A stretch of 64,000 nt of DNA, taken from the NCBI GenBank assembly GCA_023213395.1, contig CM041465.1, forward strand, positions 139,569,741 through 139,633,740. The letters are read 5' to 3'. The notes under the pieces are model-generated. The model was not told the DNA's origin. It searched no databases and saw nothing but the letters and a program-made list of their open reading frames with translations. Positions 1-11,901 of this stretch are shown here, one piece after another. Source of the stretch: Cycas panzhihuaensis (Eukaryota; Cycadophyta). The first letter of the stretch is position 1. Every line of letters begins with the position of its first letter. The position numbers were made by a program, and so were the translations under genes.

Positions 1-766
1 AATTAAAGTATTTTCAATCAAGTATAATCATGTTCCTCCTTTCATTAATTTTAATATATAAAGTCATAAAAAAGTGGGGGTAGAGAAAGGAAGTTTAACA
101 TCTTGTATCTACTTGAAAATGTATTTGCTTTTCATTCCTATTAAATTTTTTTCACAAAGTCTAATATGATGCATCTTTAGGACATTCACCTTAGCTCTAA
201 TACCATGTTCAAATTCAATAATGATTTATGCTATTACACTAAGAACAAAGCTCTAATTGACATTGATGTATTTAATCGTATTTAGAAGTATCAATGCTCA
301 CATGATTATTCAAAATTATGAAGGATAATAAGGGCTATAAAAGAGTAGAAAGTAAAACTATAAATATGCCATAATATTTAATGTGGAAAACACTTGATGG
401 AAAAAAAACATGAGAGAATAGTAGAGGCTAGCTCTCTCTCATTGTCTAAAATATATTTTTGATATATGTACATATTTATAAATTTATCACCTCATGTATA
501 TCTAATAAGATATAAGAATCTCATCAACTAATGATTTTATACCAATATATCAACTACTTAGAATATATAAGAGAATCTATATATCAACTAATCATAACTT
601 ATCACTAATTAAATATTACATTTACTTTTGTAAAATTCAATATTCTAATAGTCTCTTTGTCCCTTTCATTTTAAAAAGAAAAAGGAAAGAAATACTTAAT
701 GCCTATGTTTCTTATATCATATATTTGCATATGTTTATTTATTCCTTTTTTTATTTAATTAAGTAA

Positions 767-804
<38 letters not shown>

Positions 805-2847
805 CAACCTATTGATACAAAGTTATGCTTATTTAAAAACCTTGGGCATGAAAGAGATTTGCATACATCACGAGTCCCTAAACTTACAAGTGAGAGGTAA
901 TACATTAGTTAGGCATTTTTATTATATCTATGAAAATAAAATTACACTCTAGCTATATTTTAAAAGTGTGTTATTTTATCTCTAGTTTTCTTAGAAATAA
1001 GGTATGGCCCAATTAGAGGTGGGATTAACTACATGAGTTAGATTTCATCACCAATTGATACAGTAGTCTTATACCTAAGGCATGAGTTATATCCTATCAT
1101 GTTATGAGTAGGCTTGTGGTAGGTAACTACATTGACTATATGTAGTCAAGATAGTTGAAGAAGTACCATATGCTCTATTCAAAGTGGTTTCTTCTCAAAT
1201 CTATTCTCCCTTGGGTGTATTAGGTTATGTAGAGTCAAATGCAAGAGGTGTCTTATCCCCTACATATTCTTAGAGTGGGGTTGGCACTCTAATTTTCTGT
1301 ATATTTGACTGTTGAATTAGAGTCTATAATTTTAGGATCCTAATAGTCACTTCTTCTTAATAATCCTCCTCTTGCTATTTAGATTAAGTTAATATATGTG
1401 TTTATTAGTTAGGTAGGATTAACAGAGGTTGTTACCTTTTGTGGAATAGATCATAGAGTAGAATTATAAGATTATGAAAACATCATTGTATAATTGCTTT
1501 TATGGTCCTCCTAGCTTCTAAGTGCTTCTTACATCTTCTATGCCTATTTTAGAAGGAGATTTTCAACTAGTTTTTTGTTTGATATGCATGATATGCTTAA
1601 TTTATATTTGATCTTATTTCTTAATTCTATCATTTATAAATAGTTTGTCTCATTTACTTTCAACACTTCTTTAGTAAGTGCATCACATCCATCTTTTATA
1701 TGACCTTAACGCTTAGATCTATAACCTTTGAGACACATAGTATCTTAAGATTAGCCATTAAGCCTTCCTCATTGACCTAGGCTCCCAATCTTAAGTCTTG
1801 AGTTAAGTTGAGTGGGTCTACTTCCCTTTTTTTGGTTATAATTGGGTATGTGAGTTGAGTTGGCCCATATGAATATGCAAGATTTTACTCAGTGACTTGT
1901 CCAAAGGCACTTGTGAGTTCCAACTATAGTTGTATATCTAGTTAAGGTAGGCCCCACCTAATAATGTTACATGGGAATATTAGCTATAGGATAAATGAGA
2001 GGTAGATAAGGTATGGCCCTATGAGAATGCATAATAGAATTAATAATGAGGTTATTGTTTAGAGGGAATTTTTAGGAGTGTATGTCAATCAAGCAATTAG
2101 CGCTATATCTACTATGAGTTGAGATTGTATCTATATGAGGGGTTGATGGTTGTTCCTCTAAAGAAACAAGTAGTCAATGGATTTATTATCAAATTAATCT
2201 ATAGTATCACTATATAATCAACTAATTTTAAGCATAAGGAAATAATTAAGACTTCAAGAATTTACCTAATGAGCTCCTACATAGAATTTTTACTAATAAC
2301 TTTTATCTATATGATGTGGTAATGAAATAACTCAAAAAAATCAAGCGCATATAAGATGGTTATGTGATAGGTGTAGATGGCCCCTAGTTTAAAGAGGAAA
2401 TGAATCCAAACTATTCCAAGAAGGGGTATTGCAAATTAAATCTATTAAGAAGTGGCACAACCTTAATTAAAAATGAAGGGGTCTAGTTTTTATGAGACGA
2501 GAATTTGATTATGTGAGTTTACTATATCATGAATCTAACTATGGCATCAAAAGAATCCAATGTTATATTTTAGGGGGATGGTGGAACCATACCTAGATTA
2601 ATTATAATATTTTCATTGAGCTAAGAAATCCCAAGGCCATAATAATGGAGGGAGACAAAGTCTCATCAAGCGGAGTTCCTTAGAGTCTTCTAGATCATCT
2701 ATTAGTTTGAAAGATTTACTAATTCGTAGTTAAATAAATACTTTTCTTATTTGTAAAGGAAAGTGTCATCGTGTAAAAAAAATAAAAAAAAAGGATATTT
2801 TTTAGTGAAATAATAGGTAGGCCTCATAAGTACTTAATACAGTATCT
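1..2847. other. AT-rich flank of the copia insertion, no gene recognised
   Basis: This stretch is the left flank of the copia element and was once continuous with base 31597 onward. All frames are densely broken and no domain could be read in them. It may belong to the same older LTR element whose 3' LTR seems to start at 31716, but I could not show that. It contains one AG microsatellite, listed separately. Confidence 0.6.
773..800. repeat. (AG)14 microsatellite
   Basis: An uninterrupted run of AG dinucleotides lies in AT-rich intergenic sequence. Its purity contrasts with the decayed surroundings and suggests recent expansion. Confidence 0.95.
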
Positions 2848-2852
2848 AGATA
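2848..2852. repeat. Target-site duplication agata, left copy (copia)
   Basis: The five bases agata directly precede the copia 5' LTR and recur at 31592-31596 directly after the 3' LTR. This shows that the two LTRs, 28 kb apart, belong to one insertion. Confidence 0.75.
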
Positions 2853-3139
2853 TGTGTTGGGATAATGCCCATTCATAAAGAAGAGTACACACCTATCTCA
2901 TGCCCCCAAATGCCACCTAGAGCCACCCAGAGCTGCCATGCAGTCGTCTATGAGCTGACCAAGGTAAGTATTAACTTTATTTTTTAGGTTGAGGTGGTCC
3001 ACTCCCTTCCCAAACTATAAATACAAAGGGAATGTCTCCCTGGTGTTTTTTAACACCACCACTCATTTGAAAAGCATACTATACTCTAACAATGTATGCA
3101 TAATATAATCTTCAACCTACTATGCTCCTCGCACCTACA
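2853..3139 (+). repeat. Copia 5' LTR
   Basis: It aligns along its length with 31289-31591. The main difference is an approximately 30-bp AT-rich insertion present only in the 3' LTR, around 31395-31440. A sequence tataaataca (about 3017) could be the TATA box. The start here reads TGTGTTGGG, with an extra TG compared with the 3' LTR. Confidence 0.85.
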
Positions 3140-3141
3140 TT

Positions 3142-3156
3142 TGGTATTAGAGCTCC
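3142..3156 (+). promoter_or_regulatory. Primer binding site, initiator-Met tRNA type
   Basis: TGGTATTAGAGCTCC begins two bases after the LTR. It differs by one base from the TGGTATCAGAGC core typical of plant copia primer sites, which pairs with the 3' end of initiator methionine tRNA. Confidence 0.8.
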
Positions 3157-5868
3157 AATTTATCTCACAGCAAGTGAAATATTGATATTTTGTCACTTTT
3201 ATAAAGTTTTATTAATAGTTTTTCATAGTTTTATTAAATATTTAGTTATCTTTTGGTACGTATACTCCATTTAATCAGTATTTCTTCATATTTATTTAGT
3301 AATAGCATGTGTATTAAATCCAACAGTCCTTTGGAGAAATTATATTGAGGTTTCATTTGATATTTCAGAACTCTTTATTGACTTTTCACTATTTTTTTAA
3401 GGTTTCTCCATATACTTAAACTTTTACAGGCTAGTGCGATCTCCTCATTGCTCAGAACTACATCAAGTGACCACTCATTGGACTCCTCTTTGAGTCCTCT
3501 CTGCACTAGAGAAGATGGTTTAAAAAAGTGTCACTCCTACAATGAGTTACAGCTCCCAAAAGTAAAGCCTATCCCATTGTCTACTGAAACCCTAGTGCAC
3601 CAACATGAGAACCATTCATTTCTACTCCATTTTTCACTCAATTCTCCTACAACTTGGTTGTAAGGCTACTCTAATCTAACTGAAACTATTATAAGCTAGT
3701 TCAAACCCCTATGTTGGTCATATGATCTCCATAGCTCCATGCACCCTCCATAGCTTGCACAAGAAAAATAAATTGATTTTAATTATTTTTTTTGATATAT
3801 TTCTCTCTATAAATCGTCTTTAGAGCTACCTTAGTGTCTAATTAGTGTCCATCTTATTTTTTTGATCAAATTTTCCTCCTGTTCATTCATTCATCTCTAT
3901 ACGTCTGTATAATTTTTATAATGCATTTTCGGCCTTTTTTATATATAAAATATATATTTTTTGAAGTATTTTTTTTTATCCTCCTTTGTTGATTGAAGGT
4001 GCTCCTAATGATCATCTTTTTCTATCAGATCTGATCGCATTTAATTAATTTTAATGCATATAATCACCTCTAGTTTACACAGGGTTAATGACTGTGTCTT
4101 TTAATTAAAATGTTTAATTTTTTACAAAGTTTTAATTAAATCTGATTAAATTTAATTATATTTTCAAATTTGGGTGGATTGATTTGACCTTAGCCCCCTT
4201 CTATATCTGGCCCTCGGTCACATTTAGTGCCATATGATTGTGTTGAAGGGGTAGATTTCAAAACTTTATAAAACATTTTATATATTTTTTTATTAATCAA
4301 AATTTATCTTCTATATTTGATATTATTTAGAATTCAAAGCCCCCTTAGGCCTTTAGTCATCAATTTTGTAGGCCTCCATATGACCATAGGGCTTATTATT
4401 AAAGGGGCTAAAAGCCAACCTTTATTTTTTATTTTCTGATTTTTTAGCCTAAGGAGTGCTATTCACTTTTTTTGCAATATATTTGTGCTAGGAAGTTAGA
4501 TTCATGAATCACTAAATTCATTAGATTCCTGACTCATAGCTCTATAGCCTAGAGCCCTTTTTTGCATTATTTAAGTAGTTTTTTATAGAGTTTGATCAAT
4601 TCAAAGTTGACCTTCGTTTATACCTTTTAATTCATTAGCCATGAAAGGGTCTTTGTATAATTTCTCTAATAACTTGAGTCCTATAACTCTGATTCTCAAA
4701 CTGTTAGAATTATTGAAAAGATTTTTTAGTGCTCTACATATTAGAATAGGTTTACATTATTTTGTAGGTTCTTGAAACCACTAAAGTTAAGTCTTTGTTT
4801 CAGTCCTAGTTGGATATTTTTTGAGATATTTTAAGCCAATTTTTTAAATCTTACTAAATATACTTATCTATTATCTAATACTAACTAGTTATTAATAATA
4901 TTTCCTATTTTATAAGACCTATGAGTTGTTTTTCATCATTTTTAGCTTCTTGAAGATCAAGAGCCTTATTTAGATCAAATGCGACAAACAAGTACTTCTT
5001 ATCATATTATTTTCTTTCTCTAGCATCTAAAATAGCATCTAAGAGATTTCTTTGAGCATTCGTTTTGCTTATTTAAGATCTTTTACCTTCTATAATACCT
5101 CAAAGAAAGAGCTCTCCTTTGTTTCATTTACCGTACATCTAGAAACATTTGCTAGTAAGTTTATGCATCTTGAGCTCATTAATTTATAAGTTAAAGAACT
5201 TCTTATTTATCTTAAAGCTATTTTATAACTTAAAGCTTCATAAGTACATTATATTACATAGTTATTAGTTATTGTTTTGGTCCTTTTAAGCTTTAAGGCT
5301 CATATTTATTTAAGCATATTATTTCACTTATATCTTTACATACATAGTTTAGCTAAATGATCCTTAAAGTAAACTCTAAAGGCATTTTTATTTATTATTA
5401 TTGGAAATAATCATTTAGTTGTCTTGTTGAAAGAGTATTTGAAAGTTCATCTCACTAATTCATTTGTTTGTAGCTTCTTATTGATTCATTGAATTCTTTA
5501 GAGAAGGTGTATATAGTCTCATTAAAAGTTGTTTAAATTTACTTTTTCAAGGAGCTTCTTCAACTTGAAAGATAATAGTTACCTAAGAAATTTCATCATC
5601 TTATTTCTTGGTTAAGTCATTTTTATTAAGGCATTCATTTGAAGGATTATATATATATTTATTAGCTTACTTTCTTTCCAAATAAGTTATTTTCATTATT
5701 ATTCAATGAGCATTTTTTAAAAATTGGAAGATAATAAATTGCATACTTGCATTTATATTGCTTCTTTAAGAGGAAATATTTTGATCTTTCACTTCATTCC
5801 TCATAGTGAATTGATTTAGAAGAATTATTTATCTTTTCATTTAAAAGTATATTTAGTCTTGCTTATTA
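3157..5868. other. Copia leader region, no gene recognised
   Basis: 2.7 kb of AT-rich sequence with no readable domain lies between the primer site and the LINE-A insertion. It continues after the LINE at 26456. The longest ATG frame (3448-3663) has no recognisable motif. Confidence 0.5.
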
Positions 5869-5886
5869 AAAGTTCTTTTATTTCTT
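5869..5886. repeat. LINE-A target-site duplication, left copy
   Basis: The 18-bp sequence aaagttcttttatttctt occurs here, directly next to the poly-T (LINE poly-A) tract, and again exactly at 26438-26455 beyond the other end of LINE-A. This dates LINE-A as an insertion into the copia leader. Confidence 0.92.
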
Positions 5887-6020
5887 TTTTTTTTTATAAG
5901 GTAAAACAATATTGAAGGGGTTTTAACTAGGTCCCTAAACCTTGTACATCAAAGTCCAACAATACATGGCAGATGGCCATGACAAGCCCATGGCCTAGCC
6001 CAAATTAATAGAGAATCCTC

Positions 6021-6830
6021 TCAGTCAATCTTGTCAGTCTCTCCACTATGTGCAACAGTCCTAACCAGTCTCATTAACTCTTCCGGGCAGTCCACCTTCC
6101 AAACCATAGCTCTCTTATTTACCACAACCCAATTTGCCAGCCAGTCAGCTACCGAGTTCCCTTCCCTATAGGCATGTTGAATCTGTACACCATTTTTTGA
6201 CTCTAGTACCTCTTGTGCATCTCTGACAATATCTATATTATTCCATCTTGGCTTCGTTTCCCCCCTTAAGTAGCTTATCACGTATATGGAATCCCCTTCA
6301 ACGACCACCTTTTGACTCCTTCCTCGCTCAACATAGCAATCGCCCTTTGCATGGCCCACATCTCTGCTCATTGGTTCGTTTGGATACCTAAGTATTCTAC
6401 GAAGGCCCATCTCAAATTCCCCATGTGATCCCTGCAGAGACCTCCCCCACCTGCCTCTCCAGGATTGCCTTTGGTAGCACCATCAAAGTTAATTTTTACC
6501 CAAGTTATGTCTGGGGGGATCCACTTGATTGCTAGCCTCCCCGATCTACCCTGCTTCGGGAGTCCGACTCCCCAATCCTCCAGGATGCCTTCTTCCCCCT
6601 TGGACATCTTATCTTCCTTTAGGGGGGTCAGCATTTCAAAGATGCCCTTCCTGATCTCGTCTACTAGAATCGCCCTATCTGTCTCCTTTCCTTCAAAGAT
6701 TCTCCTATTGTGTTCTTTCCAGATATTCCAGGAGCCAACTAGCAAGATCATCTTCCAGATTCTAGATAGCATTTTACTCTTGAATGGAGAGTCCCAGGCG
6801 ATCTACTGATCTCTTAGAGTTTTTTAAGAG
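6021..6830 (-). pseudogene. LINE-A ORF2 C-terminus: RNase H domain
   Basis: Two overlapping minus-strand frames (6368-6772 and 6021-6410) together encode a plant-LINE RNase H. Visible motifs are INFDGATKGNPG (first catalytic Asp), a stretch around VVVEGDSIYVI (second Asp) and REGNSVADWLANW near the end. A frameshift near 6400, in the region of the expected ALRAE-type motif, separates the halves. Upstream lies SWNIWKEHNRRIFEG, the usual linker between the RT tail and RNase H. In the family this domain removes RNA from the RNA-DNA hybrid. It is broken here and not translatable as one piece. Confidence 0.9.
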
Positions 6831-7710
6831 ACCCATACTAAACCCAGCCTGATCCAAATATCGTTCCAAATACCATTGGAATAGGAACAATGAATACATA
6901 GATGGTCCAAAGTCTCTACTTCCTCCTTACATAGTACACACCTACTCACCACCTGGATGCCCCTCTTCATGAGATTATCCAATGTAAGGATTTTATTTTA
7001 TAGGCATAGCCACCAAAAAGTAGCTATCTTTGGGAGGATTCCCAGCTTCCAAACCCCGGCTAGCAAATCATTCCTGACCCAACCTTCCCTGCTGGCCAAC
7101 ATGTTATACCCATATTTGACTGTGTATGATCCCTTTGATGAGAGAGGCTAGACCAGAATATCAAGAGAATACTACTTCGGAATATACTGGTTGTCCAAAA
7201 CCCCCTTCACCCTCTAGATCTCCTCCTCAAGACCTTGCAACTCCTCAAACGATCTCCATTGCCTATCCTTGTGCTGACCAGTCCAGTAATGCTTGACTAG
7301 GGTCCCAAAGCTATTCTTGCAAACCCTTTTCATAGCTCTAATATTAGGTAGGTCCTCTAATTTAGAGGGACCACACCAGCTATCTTCCTAGAACCTTATG
7401 CTTTCTCTGTCTTCTAGCTTCCAGTGCATTCCTTCTCTCAAGATGAACCTCGAAGAATGAATAGCTCTCCAAATAGGGGATCCCTCAGAGCAAGGGGCTT
7501 CCCCCAATAGGAAATGATCGTCCCTTAGATATTTCCTCGCCAAGATACTCCTCCAGACTAAGCCAGCTTCTTTAGTGAGTCTCCAACCCGTTTTGGCCAA
7601 GAGCACTGTGTTAAAAAGGCCTAACCTTCTAACATTGAGACCCCCCACCCACCTGGGCTTAAAAACTTTCTCCCAAGACACTAGATGGATCCTTTTTTTA
7701 ACATCAACAC
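6831..7710 (-). pseudogene. LINE-A ORF2: RT thumb and zinc-binding tail
   Basis: The longest frame (7388-7681) contains SWEKVFKPRWVGGLNVRRL and WRLTKEAGLVWRSILARKY. These are typical of plant LINE and reverse-transcriptase-like proteins just after the RT core. Further downstream, at about 6900-6960, are the remains of the zf-RVT cysteines. The same block in LINE-B is 41553-42730. The upstream RT core is now 16.8 kb away, beyond Tat-1. Confidence 0.88.
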
Positions 7711-7715
7711 TAGAC
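7711..7715. repeat. Tat-1 target-site duplication, left copy
   Basis: tagac here and cagac at 24506-24510 flank the Tat-1 LTRs, with one mismatch. The corresponding LINE-B site is about 42744-42748. A one-base change since insertion is plausible. Confidence 0.65.
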
Positions 7716-10422
7716 TGGACGTGCGTCTACGGGATAGCTACCTAACGAAATAGGTATGGTAAGAGCGGGTGATAATATGATCAAAGAAGAGACCTATAAG
7801 CAAGGTAATTACCATGCAGGGCACCCTGTGTGCTGGAGTGCGAGTTTGGGACCTGCAATGGAATGTGGCTACCAAAGGGTGATCCCCCACCACTTCGAAC
7901 AAGAGGTGAGGAGGCGTAGGGTTAGCCTGGGTTGACCTAAGGGAAGGATCCTCCCACCCTTGGATAGCCGAAAGGGGAAGGAGAGGAACCTTCAAGGGTT
8001 TCCCTAGAGCAACGGGAAACGAAGGAGGATAGGCAAGCGGCTGGCCTATAGGCAGGGTCACTTTAGTTATCCAGCGAGGCGGGGAACCAAACGAAAGCAA
8101 GAGGGATGACCGGAAAAGATGGATCAAGGTATGCCTAAGCAACTAACCAGGCATATGAGTAATACGGGGGGTAAGAGCTTGCACGTCTAAGGAAAGGGAG
8201 AAAGGTAGAAAAGAACGGTTCCTATGACCTTTCCCTACAAATAGCGGAGGTGCGTGCAATAAAAAAAATAAAGCATGAACAGGAAGCAAAGTTAAATTTC
8301 CCTTTTAATCTCTAATGAGTTAATTACTAAAAAGGAGATGCAAAAGGAAAGAGTAGTAGGGTGGAGTGAGATGTGTACTTGGACTGGAGGCGTGCGTGAC
8401 GAGGGCCCTCCCAAGGGATGCCAAACCACTCCACGAGATGCGTCGAATGTGAAGCGTCGCGGCGGATTGGAAGAGGGGCTCCCTTACCTTCCCCAGAAAA
8501 ATACTAAGTACAATGCCAAGGAAAGAAAGGAACTAAACACTAGTGACTAAAGAAGTATGAAAGTACAACATGTGAAGAACACTTACCGGCAACGGAATGA
8601 GCGAAAAATATCTTTTGTGCCCTCCAAGTACCTGCAAGCAATGGTAGCCTCCCCCTTTTTGGAGAAAGAGTACTAACATGCAATGACGAGATCCTAACAA
8701 AACATATCTATATAATATAAATATGAACTCAAACACATATATGTTAGCATCAACGCAATGATGATAGTATATGAAAGAGAACAACTGAAGCAAAAGGAAG
8801 GTAACCGGTAAGCCTCAGAGTGGCACACCTCCCGTAAAGAACACCCTAACCTCCCCCCAAAAGCCATAAGGCAGCAAGGGCAAAGCCAAGGAAGGTGGCT
8901 GGAAATAGCAACAAGGAGGTGAAGAGGAACTAGAGAAGACCTACGGCGAACTGGGATGCTATGAAAAGCAAATCGGGCTACCGGGAGAAGAGTTGGACAA
9001 GGATAAATGGTCAGGACTTATGTGAGTCACCCAGACCTAAGCCTAAGCCCACATGGTCAGGACTTATGTGACAGCACTGATTTCAGTGGCTAAGAGAGGG
9101 CCAACAAACCCTTGTTTGAGTGTCAAGGACAGCATGAGGTAAGAGGGAAGATTTGGGGGGCTTAAAGCCACTTGAGGAGCGTGGAAGGTGGTGCGGAATC
9201 CACCCAGCTGTCTCCCAAATCCTATGTCAATCCTCAGTACCGCTGCCTTGAGCAACAAATGCAGGTAAGAGGCACTATAACAGAGGTGGAACAGCCCAAG
9301 GTAAAGAGGAAAAATAAGCCTTACAAAGACAACAAAGAAATAAACAAGATAGGGCATCAATAGCACAAGAGCAACAACTTGAATCAATGAATACCTGAAT
9401 GAAAGAGGAGAGGTGCTTGCCTCAACCAAGGGTTGGTAAAGAGAGGCTGAGAAATTAGCCTAAAACTATAGTATAGCAGGTTTGGGGCCCTGCTAATGAA
9501 GTTGGAAGGAGAACACCTACACTTGGAACACTTGAAGACTGCCTAGGGCAAGAATCTACTGAAATCTCTCCAAGGGGCCCTCTCCAAGGTGCGTGAGAGG
9601 CTGGGAAGATGTCCAAGCCACACCGAAGGAGAGCTGGGCACTGTAGGAGAGACGCAGGTCCTGTGGTAGCAGCAAGGTAGCAGAGAAGAGCAGGGCACAG
9701 TGTTGTTTCCTTGAGGAGCAATCCAAAAAGTGAGCCAAAAGTTCTAAAAAATGAGTAAAAAGTGACTTAAGTACCCAACCCAAACCCTAAAGTGAGTGAT
9801 TAGGGCGCGACTGGGAGCAAGTTAATTCGTGAGTCACGTGGCAGTTTCACAATAAATGCGAAATTGCCATGGCAGATTTTTAAAAAATAAATTAGAACAA
9901 TGCATCACGCAAAATCTACTGATCACGGATATTCCGGTGGTACCGCGAAAATCTCGGCAGTACAAACTCGGAGATAAAAACAGGCCTGGCCAACCAGTCT
10001 AGGCTGTGGGTAGATGACAAAAAGGGGCAATAGGGGGCTAAAACACCTACCCAGGGGTAAACAAGCCAACAAACAGGTCCAAAAGAGCAAAAATAGGGCT
10101 CAAAACGGTGTGGCAAGTCAACCAAACGATGACAGGTCATCATACGGGCAGAGGTGGCACAAACCAAGTGGATCATGGAGTGAGGAGGGCCGAGTGCGGG
10201 AAGTGGAGTGGCCACCGGGGTGCCACACTCACTGGGAGTGTGCCCCTGCTATAGTCGTCATAGGCTAAAATAAGTGTAGACGAAGACAAAGTCATCTACA
10301 AAGCCACAAACATACAGACATGCAAGCAAACACTCATCAAAGAAAGCGATGATAAGGTGAGAAACATACCTGCACTTATCTGAGTCGGTAATTCTGTATC
10401 CATTTCTAGAAGCTGGGAAACA
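7716..10422 (-). repeat. Tat-1 3' LTR
   Basis: It matches 21791-24505 over its whole 2.7 kb; some stretches (for example 9295-9420 against 23380-23503) are identical. One local difference is an 18-bp direct repeat at 9008-9025 and 9054-9071, where the other LTR has different sequence. A short hairpin (CACACTC at 10224-10230, GAGTGTG at 10236-10242) is present in both LTRs. ATG frames inside, such as a hydrophobic one at 9064-9429, are shared with the other LTR only because the LTRs are duplicates. Confidence 0.93.
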
Positions 10423-10434
10423 ATGCCCCCTTGG
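10423..10434 (-). promoter_or_regulatory. Polypurine tract of Tat-1
   Basis: Read on the minus strand, CCAAGGGGGCAT lies directly before the LTR start TGTTTCCC. This is the usual position of the plus-strand DNA primer in LTR retroelements and fixes both orientation and LTR boundary. Confidence 0.75.
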
Positions 10435-10923
10435 CAGTAGAGCCTCGCCGCTCAGAAGCCTAGTGCGATGGCGAATGCTGGCAACACAACTGTCAGTAGC
10501 ACATGTGTATATAGATATATCAATCAAGATCATAACAGTAGGCAAGGGTGCCGGCGAGTGTCATGGTGGAACGCGTGGATACGAAAGTAGCGGTGGAAAC
10601 AACATAGGGGCTACCTATGAGCCACTTAGGAACCGACTGGAAAGATGAGAAAGGCGAGGGGGCTGCCCCCACCACAAAGGATGCAAAAGGATATGCATAA
10701 TCAAGTAAAGAGTAAGCAAAGGGTAGGCGCCATAGTTTTATCTCATTAGCAGCTAGGTTTTGGAGGTGCGAATGGGTTACAAAGCAAAGTGTAAGATGAC
10801 CTGGGGCTTGGGCGACAGGGTGCGAGACAAGCCTTAGGGACAGTCAGCAAGGAGAGGAAGGCGTTGCTCAAGGATGAGGCGAATGAGACTATCTACCTCA
10901 GCGTTGAGGGCCTGAAGGATATG
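10435..10923. other. Tat-1 3' untranslated stretch, no gene recognised
   Basis: This is mixed-composition sequence between the polypurine tract and the RNase H-like domain. No domain was read. Confidence 0.5.
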
Positions 10924-11210
10924 CTAGATATCGACAGAAGACAAGCGAGCCAGGAGAGATCTGGCAGCGGAAGCAAGAGTCCTCAAGTGAGGGCACTGCA
11001 CCTGGTAAACCTGGGTGAGATGAGACACTACAACTTGAGAGTCACAAAGTAAAATTATAGATCCGCGATGGAAATAGAGAGGATTAGTAAGGGCTTCAAT
11101 AACAACTATATATTCAGTTTCGTTGTTAGTAGCCTCTGGGAGGAAGATACTAAAGCAAAGGAGATCGTGTCCAAAAGGACTGTGGAGAATCCATGCAATC
11201 AAGATAAGAT
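10924..11210 (-). pseudogene. Extra RNase H-like domain (archaeal type, aRNH), partial, 3' of integrase
   Basis: The minus-strand frame contains LPEATNNETEYIVVIEAL followed by IILLCDSQVVVSHLTQVYQV. These match the central Glu motif (TNNEAEY-like) and second Asp motif (DSQ-like) of the additional RNase H carried by Tat-lineage elements. The N-terminal strand with the first Asp (DGA or DGG) is not readable in the same frame, so only about two thirds of the domain is seen. The canonical place for this domain, between the gag-pol RNase H (16349-16888) and the integrase zinc finger, is empty here. The domain sits next to the 3' LTR, on the far side of the antisense PMD gene. Tat-2 shows the same position. 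How it was expressed is unknown. Confidence 0.72.
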
Positions 11211-11725
11211 CCGTGGTTATCGCGGCTTGAGGCGCTTAAAGAAGATGTAGATGGACATGGGTGACACAAAGTCTTGGTAGTCAATAGATAATGAAAGAAA
11301 CACTCAAAAGGCAAGCAGAAAGTGGCCGAGAAGGGTAGGAGGACCTAGCAATGAGGTTACCCAGGGCGAGGCAGCGGTCGATCAGCGGAGAGTGGTCAGA
11401 GAAAAAGCCTCCTGAAGGGCCAAAAGGTCACTTAGGAAAGCGAAACATGCCCCCCAGGTGGGGGAGCATTCCCTTTGGGGACCCCAAGAGCAAGGAAGAA
11501 CTGCGGAAACGAGTCTAGGGTGACGAAACGAGCCAAACGAGTATAAACTCAGGCATGCACGAGAGTGGCACGCAAAACGAGATAGAAAGACCCAAGGAAA
11601 AAGGTGCAAAAATGAGGCACCATAAATGCGCCTGTGAGGAAGCACAAAAAGGGTGTCGAGAGAGCACAAAGAGTGACACGGCCAGAAGGCAAAGGCAAAC
11701 AGGGGAACGGGATGGGGCCCCCGCC
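11211..11725. other. Spacer and putative promoter region of the antisense gene
   Basis: This relatively GC-rich sequence lies between the RNase H-like domain and the plus-strand TATA box. It would be the proximal promoter of the PMD gene. No coding domain is evident on either strand; long frames on both strands are unremarkable. Confidence 0.4.
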
Positions 11726-11733
11726 TATATAAG
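11726..11733 (+). promoter_or_regulatory. TATA box of the antisense PMD gene
   Basis: TATATAAG sits in a GC-rich context (preceded by gggcccccgcc), on the plus strand, opposite to gag-pol. It lies about 165 bases upstream of the first ATG that feeds into a good splice donor. The spacing leaves room for a roughly 130-base 5' UTR. Confidence 0.65.
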
Positions 11734-11901
11734 GAAATCGAACGGAAAATGGATTCATTTTCACCGTCTCTCGTGTGAAACCAGAGCCATTCCCTTACGC
11801 AGCGGAGCACCACCCAACTTCATAGGCACGCAGGGAGAGATCAGACCGTTGGATCAGAGAGCGAAGAGAGCCAACGGGATCGATAGGATGAGATGGCGAC
11901 A

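Noticed and set aside
3448-3663. 71-codon ATG frame in the copia leader
   Set aside because: It has no homology or domain, is short in AT-rich sequence, and has no regulatory context.
9064-9429. Hydrophobic 121-codon frame in the Tat-1 LTR, matched by 23120-23509
   Set aside because: Both copies exist because the LTRs are duplicates; there is no motif, start context or selection signal. Conservation between LTRs is not independent evidence of coding.
10224-10242. Seven-base-pair hairpin as a terminator
   Set aside because: It is short and present in both LTRs by duplication. A bacterial-type terminator makes no sense here, and no function can be claimed.
11382-11813. 143-codon minus-strand frame upstream of the PMD gene
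   Set aside because: It overlaps the promoter and TATA box of the plus-strand gene, has Cys/Phe-rich composition without any domain, and looks like a shadow of GC-rich sequence.
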